In this document: positions 1-7,685 of the stretch, one piece after another
How the letters are laid out: every line of letters starts with the position of its first letter
How positions within the stretch are numbered: position 1 is the stretch's first letter
Origin: Lewinellaceae bacterium
Lineage (GTDB): Bacteria > Bacteroidota > Bacteroidia > Chitinophagales > Saprospiraceae
Reading direction: 5' to 3'
DNA: 64,000 nt
Assembly: GCA_020636155.1 (NCBI GenBank)
Contig: JACJYM010000007.1
Coordinates: 1-64,000, forward strand
Translations under genes and position numbers: made by a program
Notes under the pieces: generated by a model
Databases searched by the model: none
What the model was told of the DNA's origin: nothing
The model's input: only the letters and a program-made list of their open reading frames with translations

Positions 1-143
1 GAGAAGTCGGATATGTTGTCAAATGCTTCTTTCGGAATATGGCTGGAAAGTTCAATTTCAGCAATAATTGTTTCCCAATCATCATCTATTGGTTCTGTCC
101 GTGAATTCTTAACTGTTGCTATTGATTGTAATTTTATTTCCAT
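1..143 (-). CDS. TsaA/TrmO-like protein, N-terminal fragment cut by window edge
   Basis: The first 47 codons of a gene that runs off the left edge, starting at ATG 141-143. The visible protein contains VKNSRTEPIDDDW followed by an acidic stretch and a PKEAFDNI-type helix. This resembles the start of the TsaA/TrmO-like (YaeB) domain, whose characterised members are S-adenosylmethionine-dependent methyltransferases acting on t6A37 of tRNA. Short Bacteroidota relatives are only loosely tied to that activity, so the reaction is not assigned. The start codon lies about 22 bases after an attC-like site, so the gene may be the next cassette of an integron-like array. Confidence 0.6.
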   Translation of the reverse strand, partial: MEIKLQSIATVKNSRTEPIDDDWETIIAEIELSSHIPKEAFDNISDF

Positions 144-164
144 TTATAATTTTTTGTAATGACC

Positions 165-236
165 GCCAACGGTAAGTATATGCGTAGTGCGACCGATAGG
201 GAGCATTATCGCATATACATTGTTATCATCAGTTTT
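165..236 (-). other. attC-like recombination site between two genes
   Basis: Read on the minus strand, the site begins over the stop codon of the OmpA gene with TGATGATAAC, runs through two long inverted arms and ends at GTTGGC. The arms are GTATATGCG (plus strand 176-184) and CGCATATAC (210-218), a perfect 9-bp pairing. An imperfect inner stem continues it, TAGTGC against GCATTA with an unpaired T. A stop codon inside the inverse core, a hairpin of about 67 bases and terminal AAC/GTT motifs are features of integron attC sites. The 3' core GTTGGC departs from the GTTRRRY consensus in one position. The same 10-mer recurs inverted at 1804-1813, at the other end of the two-gene unit. Confidence 0.5.
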
Positions 237-1161
237 CATTCAGTACAACTTCAACCCTTCTGTTCTTTTTACGTCCTTCTTCTGTTGTATTTACACTTTC
301 AGGTGCTACGGGTCCTACGCCTGCGGCAGTTAACCTTGAAGAAGAAATGCCATTTTTTGAAGTAAGGGCATTGATTACTGATAAAGCCCTTTTCTCAGAA
401 AGTTTCATATTCAGCTCATAGCCTCCCGTATTGTCTGTATGCCCTACGATATACACTTTTTTGCCGGGATTATTTTTTAAATATTGTGCTATTAATTCAA
501 TTTCAGCATAAGAGCTTTGTTTAATTACGTCTGAACCGGTGTCGAATAAAATTCCGTATAGCGAAACTTTACCTTTTTCATTCATTGCTTTTTCAAAACT
601 GCCGAGTGTTATTTGCTGGGACATCTCTTTTGCTTCAACCACAGTTACTTCATACCCCATTTCGCTCAATCCGTACCCGGGTATTACAGTTACATAATAT
701 GCCATTCCGTCTTTACTGAATTTGGCAGCTAAATAGGCTAATTCCTCACCATAATAGGCTGGCATTTGCATCTTTTTGTCCAATTTTCCTAAGTAATCCC
801 AAAAGTACCTACCACAGTCGGATAGATTTTTGCAACTGAATAATATTTCTGCACCACTATTTTTAAAAGCGTTGAGATAGTTGGTGTAAATTTCATATAC
901 GGAGCCTGCATCGGTAGGCAAACTGTAAAAAATGCGATATACTTTTCCTTCTACTTCTTGTGTGGAAGTAAGTTTTGTCCCGTTTGATTTGCCGGTAACG
1001 ACACTATAAGGTTCAAATGAGGTTACTTCATAATCGTAAATGTACGATTGTTTAAATCGTTGGATAAGCGGATGGTCTTTACTGCCTTCTTTGTCATTTT
1101 GAGCAAATGCCGATTGAGATACGAAAGCGATTAGTAACACTAACAATGATACTTTTTGCAT
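229..1161 (-). CDS. OmpA-family outer-membrane protein
   Basis: 310 residues. Residues 1-20 form a signal peptide ending in a QSAFAQ-like cleavage site. The middle, about 30-185, resembles the DUF4892-type module often joined to OmpA domains. Residues 200-308 are an OmpA C-terminal peptidoglycan-binding domain, with FDTGSDVI, the VGHTDNTGG loop, LSEKRA and a final GRKKNRRVEV. The predicted role is a periplasm-facing cell-wall anchor. It lies 12 bases after the lipoprotein gene and probably shares its transcript. The stop codon overlaps the attC-like site, which fits membership of a gene cassette. The N-terminal module assignment is less sure than the OmpA domain. Confidence 0.85.
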   Translation of the reverse strand: MQKVSLLVLLIAFVSQSAFAQNDKEGSKDHPLIQRFKQSYIYDYEVTSFEPYSVVTGKSNGTKLTSTQEVEGKVYRIFYSLPTDAGSVYEIYTNYLNAFKNSGAEILFSCKNLSDCGRYFWDYLGKLDKKMQMPAYYGEELAYLAAKFSKDGMAYYVTVIPGYGLSEMGYEVTVVEAKEMSQQITLGSFEKAMNEKGKVSLYGILFDTGSDVIKQSSYAEIELIAQYLKNNPGKKVYIVGHTDNTGGYELNMKLSEKRALSVINALTSKNGISSSRLTAAGVGPVAPESVNTTEEGRKKNRRVEVVLNEN

Positions 1162-1173
1162 ATTGATTGGATT

Positions 1174-1776
1174 TTATTGGTTAGATTTTGTATAGTTAAA
1201 TGTACGGATATTGGAAATTTTAATGTTGATTTCCATTTCGGCAGAAACATCTACTTTCATATCTTTGTAAGAGTTTCCTTTCTGCATTGTACCTGTGCCC
1301 GAAACTTTTAATTTTACCACTCCGGTATTTTTGGAAAATTCTTCAATTTCTATGTTCCCCTCTGTAAAAGAAAATTTATTTTCTCCTTGAGTAAAAGTTG
1401 CCACCGATTGTGTAGAGGTTAATGAAACACTTCCCTGATACTGTTCCTTACCTTTGCCCATTCCTTCTATTACAATATCAGCTGAACTGTTACCGACTTT
1501 AGAACGTATTTCACAAGCGGCATCTACATTGAGTATGCTCTCCGGAGTGTAAAACTTTAGTTCAGAGTCATCTTCAGACATTTCCAGGGTGTAGGCTTTT
1601 CCGTCTACCTTTAATGTTACGATACTGGTATTAGTTTGTTTTTCGGTATTTGTTGTACTTCCCTCATTTGTGCCGCCTGCAAAGGTTTTGTCCTCATTTT
1701 TACTTTCGTTATTGCAGGCAGTAGCAAAGATTAATGTTAATGCTACGATAGATAATTTAATTCTGTTCATTGTCAT
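1174..1776 (-). CDS. Hypothetical lipoprotein, cassette gene
   Basis: 200 residues. A hydrophobic leader ends in IFATAC, a lipobox with the acylated cysteine near residue 21. It is followed by an acidic, Asn/Thr-rich linker (about 22-50) and then a beta-rich region with TLKVDGKAYTLEM and alternating polar strands. No family is recognised. Two ATG codons stand two codons apart at the start (1776 and 1770), and the sequence does not decide between them. It is the first gene after the recombinase and directly precedes the OmpA gene, so both may serve the same envelope function. Confidence 0.7.
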   Translation of the reverse strand: MTMNRIKLSIVALTLIFATACNNESKNEDKTFAGGTNEGSTTNTEKQTNTSIVTLKVDGKAYTLEMSEDDSELKFYTPESILNVDAACEIRSKVGNSSADIVIEGMGKGKEQYQGSVSLTSTQSVATFTQGENKFSFTEGNIEIEEFSKNTGVVKLKVSGTGTMQKGNSYKDMKVDVSAEMEINIKISNIRTFNYTKSNQ

Positions 1777-1798
1777 TTATTTATTAGTTACAGGTTTC

Positions 1799-1860
1799 AA
1801 AATTGATGATAACGTTTGTATATACGCCAAATTGCGTATATATTGCATACAAATCTATCC
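1799..1860 (-). other. attI-like junction and hairpin downstream of the recombinase gene
   Basis: On the minus strand this reads GTATATACAAAC then GTTATCATCA just before the lipoprotein gene. GTTATCATCA (1813 down to 1804) is the exact reverse complement of TGATGATAAC in the attC-like site at 222-231. With one mismatch the match extends to 15 bases (1799-1813 against 222-236). The flank GTATATAC-x4-CG before GTT also resembles the attC flank GCATATAC-x4-CG before GTT. Two nested inverted pairs, TTTGTAT/ATACAAA (1815-1821, 1847-1853) and TATACGC/GCGTATA (1821-1827, 1834-1840), make a hairpin that could instead be a terminator for the recombinase gene. Confidence 0.45.
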
Positions 1861-3014
1861 TACCTATTTGATAAATCCAAATTATCTAACGGTGAAATTG
1901 TATCTTTTTTCATCTTATCCGTAATATGAGTGTAAATAGCGGTAGTTTCTATTGAATTATGCCCTAGTAGTTCTTGGACTTTTCTAATGTCGATTCCATC
2001 CAACACCATGTGAGTAGCGAAAGTATGCCTCAATGTATGCACTGTGGTATTTTCATCCACACCAGATTTAATAAGAGCTTGGTGAAGTATATTTTGTACG
2101 CTGCGATCACTATACTTCCCTCCAGTCTGTCCTTCAAAGAGATAATATTTAGGTTTATATTGATCGATATAAGTTTTAAGTAGTGGCTTCACAGTCTTTG
2201 CCAATATGGTAATTCTATCCTTCTTCCCTTTAGCACATTTTACGGTGATAAGATTGTCTTCAAAGTTAATATCTCTAACTTTTAGTCTTGTTAGCTCACC
2301 TAGCCGCAATCCTCCGGAGTATATAAGCTGTAGTATTGTTCTATGTTTAATATTTTCACTTGCCATTAATAGTTTGATTGTATCTTTTTTGTTCAGAAAT
2401 CCTGGTAACTTGTGGGCTTTACGAGGTCTTAAATCTGTTAGGTAAAACTTCTCTCTTCCCTCAACCATTTCGTAATAAAATTTAATGGCATTTATAAGAC
2501 AATTTTGAGTACTTTCGGATATTGTATCTTTATTTATCTTGTAAAGCATGAATTTGCGAATGTCTTCAAGGCTAAGTTCAGATGGATTTTGATCTTTGTA
2601 ATAGGCAAAATATTCAGTGACTGATGATAAATAGCTCTTAAAGGTGGAAAGCTGATAACGTTTTACGATGAGTTGTTCTTTCATACGATCCCTTGCTTTC
2701 AAAGCATTTTCATTTAGTTCAACAGTTTTATGTATTCCTTTACTGCTGGTTACACTTTTATCTTTTACCGGATAGCGACTGGGTATATAGTTAAGTCTTA
2801 CAATTTCTTCAGAGATGGTATAAGGAAGATTATTCATCTTTGACATTAAGGTGTTCCAATTATCAGTTGAATAGGGAATGAGCCAGACCTTATTAGTTTT
2901 ATCCCAAAATCTGACAGGGCAGGACTTGATTTGAACCATCTCGTGACTACCAATCTGTACTTTTAATGCAAAATAAGTGTTGCTCTGAATATCGATTGCT
3001 TTTAAGACTTGCAT
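1860..3014 (-). CDS. Tyrosine site-specific recombinase (integrase)
   Basis: 384 residues. A small N-terminal domain (about 1-75, with VRFWDKTNKVWLIPY) precedes a SAM-like core-binding domain (about 100-190) and the catalytic domain (200-370). The expected active-site residues are present: R237 (GGLRLGE), a lysine in KGKKDR near 262-265, H327 and R330 (HTLRH), H352 (LLGHNS) and nucleophile Y361 (IYTH). The C-terminus ends SPLDNL, as in many integron and Bacteroidota recombinases. The IntI-specific insertion before the third catalytic box is not seen, so it is not a canonical IntI. It points in the same direction as the genes after it, the layout of reverse integrons. No phage or conjugation genes are nearby. 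Confidence 0.9.
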   Translation of the reverse strand: MQVLKAIDIQSNTYFALKVQIGSHEMVQIKSCPVRFWDKTNKVWLIPYSTDNWNTLMSKMNNLPYTISEEIVRLNYIPSRYPVKDKSVTSSKGIHKTVELNENALKARDRMKEQLIVKRYQLSTFKSYLSSVTEYFAYYKDQNPSELSLEDIRKFMLYKINKDTISESTQNCLINAIKFYYEMVEGREKFYLTDLRPRKAHKLPGFLNKKDTIKLLMASENIKHRTILQLIYSGGLRLGELTRLKVRDINFEDNLITVKCAKGKKDRITILAKTVKPLLKTYIDQYKPKYYLFEGQTGGKYSDRSVQNILHQALIKSGVDENTTVHTLRHTFATHMVLDGIDIRKVQELLGHNSIETTAIYTHITDKMKKDTISPLDNLDLSNR

Positions 3015-3097
3015 CTATTTTTTTACAAATCTGATAAAATTATAATCACATAGCAAGATATAATACGCTTATTTTTAGATGTTTACAACATTAATTG

Positions 3098-3127
3098 ATA
3101 ATTATCCGTTGACCATCGGATAATTAT
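3098..3127. promoter_or_regulatory. Perfect 11-bp inverted repeat between recombinase and zinc-finger genes
   Basis: ATAATTATCCG at 3098-3108 and its exact reverse complement at 3117-3127, separated by TTGACCAT. It sits in the only divergent intergenic space of this region, 83 bases before the recombinase start and just upstream of the promoter box of the zinc-finger gene. A symmetric operator for either gene is plausible. There is no T-run after either arm, so a terminator is unlikely. Confidence 0.45.
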
Positions 3128-3141
3128 TGGATAGTATGAAT

Positions 3142-3149
3142 TACTTTTG
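3142..3149 (+). promoter_or_regulatory. Putative -7 box for the zinc-finger gene
   Basis: TACTTTTG matches the Bacteroidota -7 consensus TAnnTTTG and lies 23 bases before the ATG at 3173. No well-spaced TTTG -33 element was found. The surrounding 16-mer AATTACTTTTGATGTA (3139-3154) is identical to the one before the deoxynucleoside kinase gene at 42984-42999. Confidence 0.45.
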
Positions 3150-3172
3150 ATGTAAATAAAAAATTTGTATCA

Positions 3173-3523
3173 ATGAACATTTGCCTCCATTGTGGTAAAA
3201 AATTGGTCGGACGATCTGACAAAGTCTTTTGTTCAATTGAATGTAAAAACATTTTCAATTACAACAAGAAGAAAAACACCAAATCTGAGACTGCTATCAT
3301 AGATTCATACCTGCACCGAAATCATGAAATTCTAACCACTTTAATGGGCAACTCTAAAAAGGAAGTTTTCGATCGACTGATAATATCTAGGACTGGATTC
3401 AAATTTGATTTCATTACAGGAGTCTATAAAAATAAAGAAGGTAAAATTTACTACCTTGTCTATAATTTTGCTTGGATGGAATTTAGTGATCAGAAAATTC
3501 TTGTCGTAAAGAAAGCTTTGTAA
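3173..3523 (+). CDS. Conserved hypothetical protein with N-terminal zinc finger
   Basis: 116 residues. The N-terminus carries CLHCGKKL then FCSIECKN, a four-cysteine zinc-binding pattern (CxxC, then CxxxC). A basic linker KKKNTK follows, and the C-terminal half contains a strand-rich segment with FDFITGVY and YYLVYNFAW. Proteins with this layout recur as uncharacterised single genes in Bacteroidota; the function is not known to me. It may bind nucleic acid given the zinc ribbon and basic linker. It stands alone, with the divergent recombinase on one side and a 500-base gap on the other. Confidence 0.7.
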   Translation: MNICLHCGKKLVGRSDKVFCSIECKNIFNYNKKKNTKSETAIIDSYLHRNHEILTTLMGNSKKEVFDRLIISRTGFKFDFITGVYKNKEGKIYYLVYNFAWMEFSDQKILVVKKAL

Positions 3524-3820
3524 AATAATAAATTATTCTAGTTCTCGAAGAGATGTATCCTTTTATTTTAGTAAAGTTTTCTATATTTGATTCACCATAT
3601 ACTTTGATTATATAATTTTTCAAATAACAGATTTATTGAAAACATCATATTATAACTTACCTATCATTCGCTTTTTCCGTGAAATTTTGGCTTGAGGTGT
3701 CGTATATTTTGATCCGTTAAGGTCATCATATCAAAAAGTATGGGTTAAAGATAACGATTCAGGTTGATATTGGGAAATAAATCTTTAATAAATAATGCAT
3801 ATCTTTCTTTGATGTTACTT

Positions 3821-3940
3821 TATCCTCCCTGTTCTACGAACCGTCCCTCCAGAGGGACAGAATCCTCCCTGTTCTGCGAACTGTCCCTCCGAAGGGACAT
3901 AATTCTCCCTGTTCTCCGAACTGTCCCTCCAGAGGGACAC
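3821..3940. repeat. Three tandem 40-bp units, each with two hairpins (REP-like)
   Basis: Units at 3821-3860, 3861-3900 and 3901-3940. Each holds a short hairpin GTTC-nnC-GAAC and then GTCCCT-loop-AGGGAC. The stems are constant, while the loops vary (TAC, TGC, TCC; CCAG, CCGA, CCAG). The reverse complement of the repeats at 54.8 and 55.8 kb shows the same two-hairpin order with compensating changes: GCTC-TCC-GAGC, and CCCCCT-CCAG-AGGGGG. An unrelated-frame ORF across the array is an artefact of its lack of stops. There are no spacers, so it is not CRISPR. Nothing else is recognised in the gap 3524-3980. Confidence 0.8.
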
Positions 3941-3981
3941 ATGTAGATCGCAAAAAAGTGAAATGTAGCTCTTCACCAGAA

Positions 3982-4016
3982 TTTGATTCTCTTCCCCAAT
4001 TTTTTATTTACTTTTG
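3982..4016 (+). promoter_or_regulatory. Promoter of dapF, near-leaderless
   Basis: TTTG at 3982-3985 and TACTTTTG at 4009-4016, separated by 23 bases, fit the Bacteroidota -33/-7 consensus (TTTG and TAnnTTTG). The ATG of dapF is at 4021, so transcription would start at or within a few bases of the start codon. Confidence 0.5.
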
Positions 4017-4020
4017 AGCT

Positions 4021-4815
4021 ATGGAAATTATTTTCGAAAAATATCAGGGTACGGGCAACGATTTTATCATGATTGACGGTCGTGAGGAGTTATGTTTTGA
4101 CAAGTCTGACCACGAGCTCATCGAACGTATGTGTAATCGACATTATGGCATCGGAGCCGATGGATTGATTATTTTGGAGCCTAGCGAAATTGCAGATTTT
4201 AGGATGACGTATTTTAATTCTGACGGGTATCTCAGCACTATGTGTGGTAACGGTGGTCGCTGCATTATCTTCTTTGCCAATCAACTCGGCATCATTACTA
4301 ATGAATGTACTTTCGAGGCCGTAGATGGTCTGCACAAGGGGTATATCTTGAGCGACTCGCCACCCGTGGTGAGGCTCGGAATGCAGGATGTAAAGGTGGT
4401 ATTGGAGTTGGAGAATGATGATTTTTTTATCGATACAGGGTCGCCACATTACATTCACTATGTCAATGCGATGCCTGAGTTTTTCGTTCAAGAAGCGGGC
4501 AGAATTCGATACAGTGAGCCTTACAGAGAGGAAGGTGTCAATGTCAATTTTGTCCTTCAGGAATCTCCCGGCAATATCGAAATACGAACGTTTGAGCGAG
4601 GGGTAGAGGGGGAGACGTTGTCATGTGGTACAGGGGTAACTGCGAGTGCCATCAGCTATGCTCATAAGGAGGGCATGGAAGGGCTTAACAATGTGCAAGT
4701 GCATACCCAGGGTGGTGAATTGTCGGTCAATTTTAACGTGGAGAAAGGTCAATACACCAAAGTGCAATTGACAGGACAGGTAAAACCCGTGTTTTCAGGA
4801 ATATTTAAACCATAG
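4021..4815 (+). CDS. dapF: Diaminopimelate epimerase
   Basis: 264 residues, within the usual size of DapF. It interconverts LL- and meso-diaminopimelate in the cytoplasm, feeding lysine and peptidoglycan synthesis. The paired catalytic cysteines are present: C75 in MCGNGGRC and C202 in SCGTGVTA. GTGNDF at 10-15 and EGVNVNF near 171-177 are also family motifs. The CPBP protease gene follows after two bases and is probably cotranscribed. The product would supply the same peptidoglycan precursor used by the Mpl-type ligase encoded at 39 kb. Confidence 0.95.
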   Translation: MEIIFEKYQGTGNDFIMIDGREELCFDKSDHELIERMCNRHYGIGADGLIILEPSEIADFRMTYFNSDGYLSTMCGNGGRCIIFFANQLGIITNECTFEAVDGLHKGYILSDSPPVVRLGMQDVKVVLELENDDFFIDTGSPHYIHYVNAMPEFFVQEAGRIRYSEPYREEGVNVNFVLQESPGNIEIRTFERGVEGETLSCGTGVTASAISYAHKEGMEGLNNVQVHTQGGELSVNFNVEKGQYTKVQLTGQVKPVFSGIFKP

Positions 4816-4817
4816 CG

Positions 4818-5762
4818 ATGAATAAGTTTCTTGAAAATGCCAAAAAAGGCGATAACGAAATTCTCGGCTATGTAGGAGGGGTTTTTATCATTGTGGTGGC
4901 TTATTTGTTAGGGCAATTGCCCTTGTTTGGTTTGCTGTTTTATAAAATCCAAACCAATCCTGATCTTGGCCCTGAGCAGTTGGCCACCTTTGAGGAAACC
5001 AAAGATTTTTCGGTGATGCACATTGACAAGAATCTAGGTTTTACGATTCTTATAATAATGTTCATTTTTGCTTTGTTAGGATTACTCGTTACTTTGAGGA
5101 TTCAGGACAAAAGATTCATCGATATCGTCACTTCAAGGATAAAAATAGACACCAATAGGCTACTTTTTGGATTTGGATTTTGGTTGGTATTAGGCTTAAT
5201 TTTTGAAATTATAAATTATGCTTTGTTCCCTGAAGACTATGTATTTACTTATTCATTTCCGCAGTTTTGGATATTGCTTTTGGTAAGTTTTATTCTCTTG
5301 CCAATACAGTCCAGCACAGAAGAATTAGTCGTGAGAGGATGGCTCATGCAAGGACTTTCTCTAGTCGTGGATAATAAATGGATATTAATTATCATGACGG
5401 CCATTGTTTTTTCAGCTTTGCACAGTTTTAATCCTGAGATTGACAATTATGGCTTTTGGACTATGCAATGGTATTACCTCGGTGCCGGGATTTTTTTGGC
5501 ATTGATTACCATACTGGATGAGGGCTTAGAATTGGCATTGGGAATTCATTTTGCAACGAATTTTTATGGAAGCACACTAGTGAATTATCAAGGGGGTGTA
5601 CTCCAGACTGACAGTATTCTAAAGACGACCGTGTCTTCACCGTGGTTTATGATTGGTGTTTTTTACGTGAGTGCCATCATTTTTTATTTTGTTTGTCGAA
5701 AAAAGTATCAATTCAAGCCAATAAGTAGTTTGAATGATAGAAGAAATCAAGAAATTGCCTAA
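4818..5762 (+). CDS. CPBP-family intramembrane protease
   Basis: 314 residues with about eight hydrophobic segments. The second half carries the CPBP (ABI) signatures: EELVVRGW (EExxxR), then FSALHSFNP (FxxxH), then HFATNF (HxxxN). Members are membrane-embedded glutamic proteases, related to Rce1, that cleave near or within the bilayer. In bacteria many function in peptide maturation or self-immunity, and the substrate here is unknown. The start ATG is two bases after the dapF stop, which suggests translational coupling. Confidence 0.85.
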   Translation: MNKFLENAKKGDNEILGYVGGVFIIVVAYLLGQLPLFGLLFYKIQTNPDLGPEQLATFEETKDFSVMHIDKNLGFTILIIMFIFALLGLLVTLRIQDKRFIDIVTSRIKIDTNRLLFGFGFWLVLGLIFEIINYALFPEDYVFTYSFPQFWILLLVSFILLPIQSSTEELVVRGWLMQGLSLVVDNKWILIIMTAIVFSALHSFNPEIDNYGFWTMQWYYLGAGIFLALITILDEGLELALGIHFATNFYGSTLVNYQGGVLQTDSILKTTVSSPWFMIGVFYVSAIIFYFVCRKKYQFKPISSLNDRRNQEIA

Positions 5763-5825
5763 GGTTTTTGAAAAGATTAACTCACATTACATAGAAATTT
5801 CACTATTAAGAAACATAAATTGAAT

Positions 5826-7685
5826 ATGAAAGAATTAATCATTTTTGTTTGCAGTCTGTTTTTTGCACAAGCGATTTTGGCTCAAAACTGCTATTGGCAA
5901 CAAAAGTCAGATTATAAAATGAAGGTCGATTTTGATGTGACCGACCATACGTATGAAGGGCATCAAATTATCATTTATACCAATAACTCTCCTGACACAT
6001 TGAACCGTCTTTTTTATCATCTTTATTTCAATGCTTTTCAGCCAAATAGTATGATGGATGAACGCAATTTACAACTTCCTGATGCAGACAGAAGGGTAGG
6101 TGACCGAATTCACAATCTGACCCCTACTGAAATTGGTAACGAGAAAGTCCATTCCTTAAAAATGAATGAACATAATCTTGAATTTACCACACAAGGAACC
6201 ATCCTTGAAGTTAAATTAAAGGAACCCATACTGCCCGGTCAAATGGTAAAATTGGAAATGGAATACACGGCTCAAGTACCTGTGCAGATAAGAAGAAGTG
6301 GACGAGACAATTCTGAAGGCATTGATTACTCGATGGCGCAATGGTATCCAAAATTATGCGAATACGATAGCGAAGGCTGGCATGCTGATCCTTATGTAGG
6401 TCGGGAATTTTACGGAATCTGGGGTGATTTTGATATCGAAATTAATATACCTGCAAACTATGTCGTCGCAGCCGGAGGAACACTAAAGAATAAGGAAGAA
6501 GTAGAGAAAAACAGAAAAAATAATAGGAAAAATACCTTGGTCAGTTGGCATTTCAGAGCGGATAATGTTCATGACTTTGTATGGGCTGCGGATAGAGATT
6601 ATACAATCGTAGAACATGAAGCCTACAATGGCACCATGTTGAGATTTGTATATCAACCAGGTGAGCAAACCAATGACAGCTGGAGTGAACTGCCTAGAAT
6701 AATGGATGAGGCATTGAAATTTATCAATACCCATTATGGAAAATATCCCTATCCTTCTTATTCCTTTATTCAAGGGGGTGACGGGGGCATGGAATACCCA
6801 ATGGCAACTTTAATTACTGGTAATCGACCTCTCAATAGCCTCGTAGGTGTTTCTGTCCATGAATGGATGCACAGCTGGTATCAAATGATGATGGGAACCA
6901 ACGAATCCTTGTATCCTTGGATGGACGAAGGCTTTACTTCTTATGCGAGTGCAGAAGTCATGAATTATCTTATAGATAAAAAATTAATCTCAGGAGAATA
7001 CATGGCGAATCCTCACGAAGAAACGGTCTTAGGGATGAGTCGTTTTAACTCAACCGGGAGGTCTGAGCCTCTCAGTATGCATGCCGATCATTATACGACC
7101 AATGCCGCTTATGGTGTCGGTTCTTATGTAAAAGGGGAAGTGTTTTTAACCATGCTCAACTATATCGTCGGAAATAAAATATTCGATCAGGCGATGTTGC
7201 GTTATTACAATGAATGGCGGTTCAAACATCCTAATGCCAACGATTTCATTCGAATAATGGAAAAATCCTCAAATCTCGAGTTGGATTGGTACAAAGAATA
7301 TATGGTGAATACCACTCAACTGCCGGATTATGGGATAGACACCATATTTAACAAAAAGGTGATTCTGTCAAAGGTACAGGGTTTTCCTATGCCGATAGAA
7401 CTCGTCGTGTTTACTAAAAAGGGCAAGAAAATCTGCTACTACATACCTATCACACTCATGAGAGGTGAGAAAGAAGAGTTTGATACGATGTATGATCAAG
7501 TACATGTAGAGAGCGACTGGCCATGGACGAGGCTTTCGTATGAATTGGCGATTAATGAAAAGATGGAAGACATCGAACGCATCGTCATCGACCCCAGTTT
7601 TAGGCTTTGTGATGCCAATTATGATAACAATGTGTGGCCAAGAATGACTCACGAAATTGAGATCCTTGAAGAAAACAAGAATTAG
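5826..7685 (+). CDS. Secreted M1-family zinc aminopeptidase
   Basis: 619 residues from ATG 5826. A TTG two codons upstream is less likely because the ATG begins a clean signal peptide ending in AQAILAQ. The zinc site is complete: H345-E346-x-x-H349 (HEWMH) with the third ligand E368 in WMDEGF, the HExxH-18-E spacing of family M1. The GGMEYP motif (GxMEN-like) just upstream binds the peptide N-terminus, here with Tyr in place of Asn. The protein is exported, probably periplasmic or surface-bound, and trims peptides. Its 3' end overlaps the start of the TonB receptor gene. Confidence 0.9.
   Translation: MKELIIFVCSLFFAQAILAQNCYWQQKSDYKMKVDFDVTDHTYEGHQIIIYTNNSPDTLNRLFYHLYFNAFQPNSMMDERNLQLPDADRRVGDRIHNLTPTEIGNEKVHSLKMNEHNLEFTTQGTILEVKLKEPILPGQMVKLEMEYTAQVPVQIRRSGRDNSEGIDYSMAQWYPKLCEYDSEGWHADPYVGREFYGIWGDFDIEINIPANYVVAAGGTLKNKEEVEKNRKNNRKNTLVSWHFRADNVHDFVWAADRDYTIVEHEAYNGTMLRFVYQPGEQTNDSWSELPRIMDEALKFINTHYGKYPYPSYSFIQGGDGGMEYPMATLITGNRPLNSLVGVSVHEWMHSWYQMMMGTNESLYPWMDEGFTSYASAEVMNYLIDKKLISGEYMANPHEETVLGMSRFNSTGRSEPLSMHADHYTTNAAYGVGSYVKGEVFLTMLNYIVGNKIFDQAMLRYYNEWRFKHPNANDFIRIMEKSSNLELDWYKEYMVNTTQLPDYGIDTIFNKKVILSKVQGFPMPIELVVFTKKGKKICYYIPITLMRGEKEEFDTMYDQVHVESDWPWTRLSYELAINEKMEDIERIVIDPSFRLCDANYDNNVWPRMTHEIEILEENKN

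Noticed and set aside
159..365. Plus-strand reading frame of 68 codons across the attC-like site
   Set aside because: It lies opposite the OmpA gene end and the hairpin site and has no protein-like composition.
1860..3014. Prophage or conjugative element edge
   Set aside because: No phage, relaxase or transfer genes and no direct-repeat attachment site were seen near the recombinase; neighbours on the right are core genes.
3821..3940. Possible CRISPR array
   Set aside because: The 40-bp units are directly adjacent without unique spacers, and there are no cas genes in the window.
5763..7656. Cobalamin riboswitch for the TonB receptor unit
   Set aside because: Only 63 bases separate the CPBP gene from the peptidase gene and no B12-box-like sequence is seen there or before the receptor.
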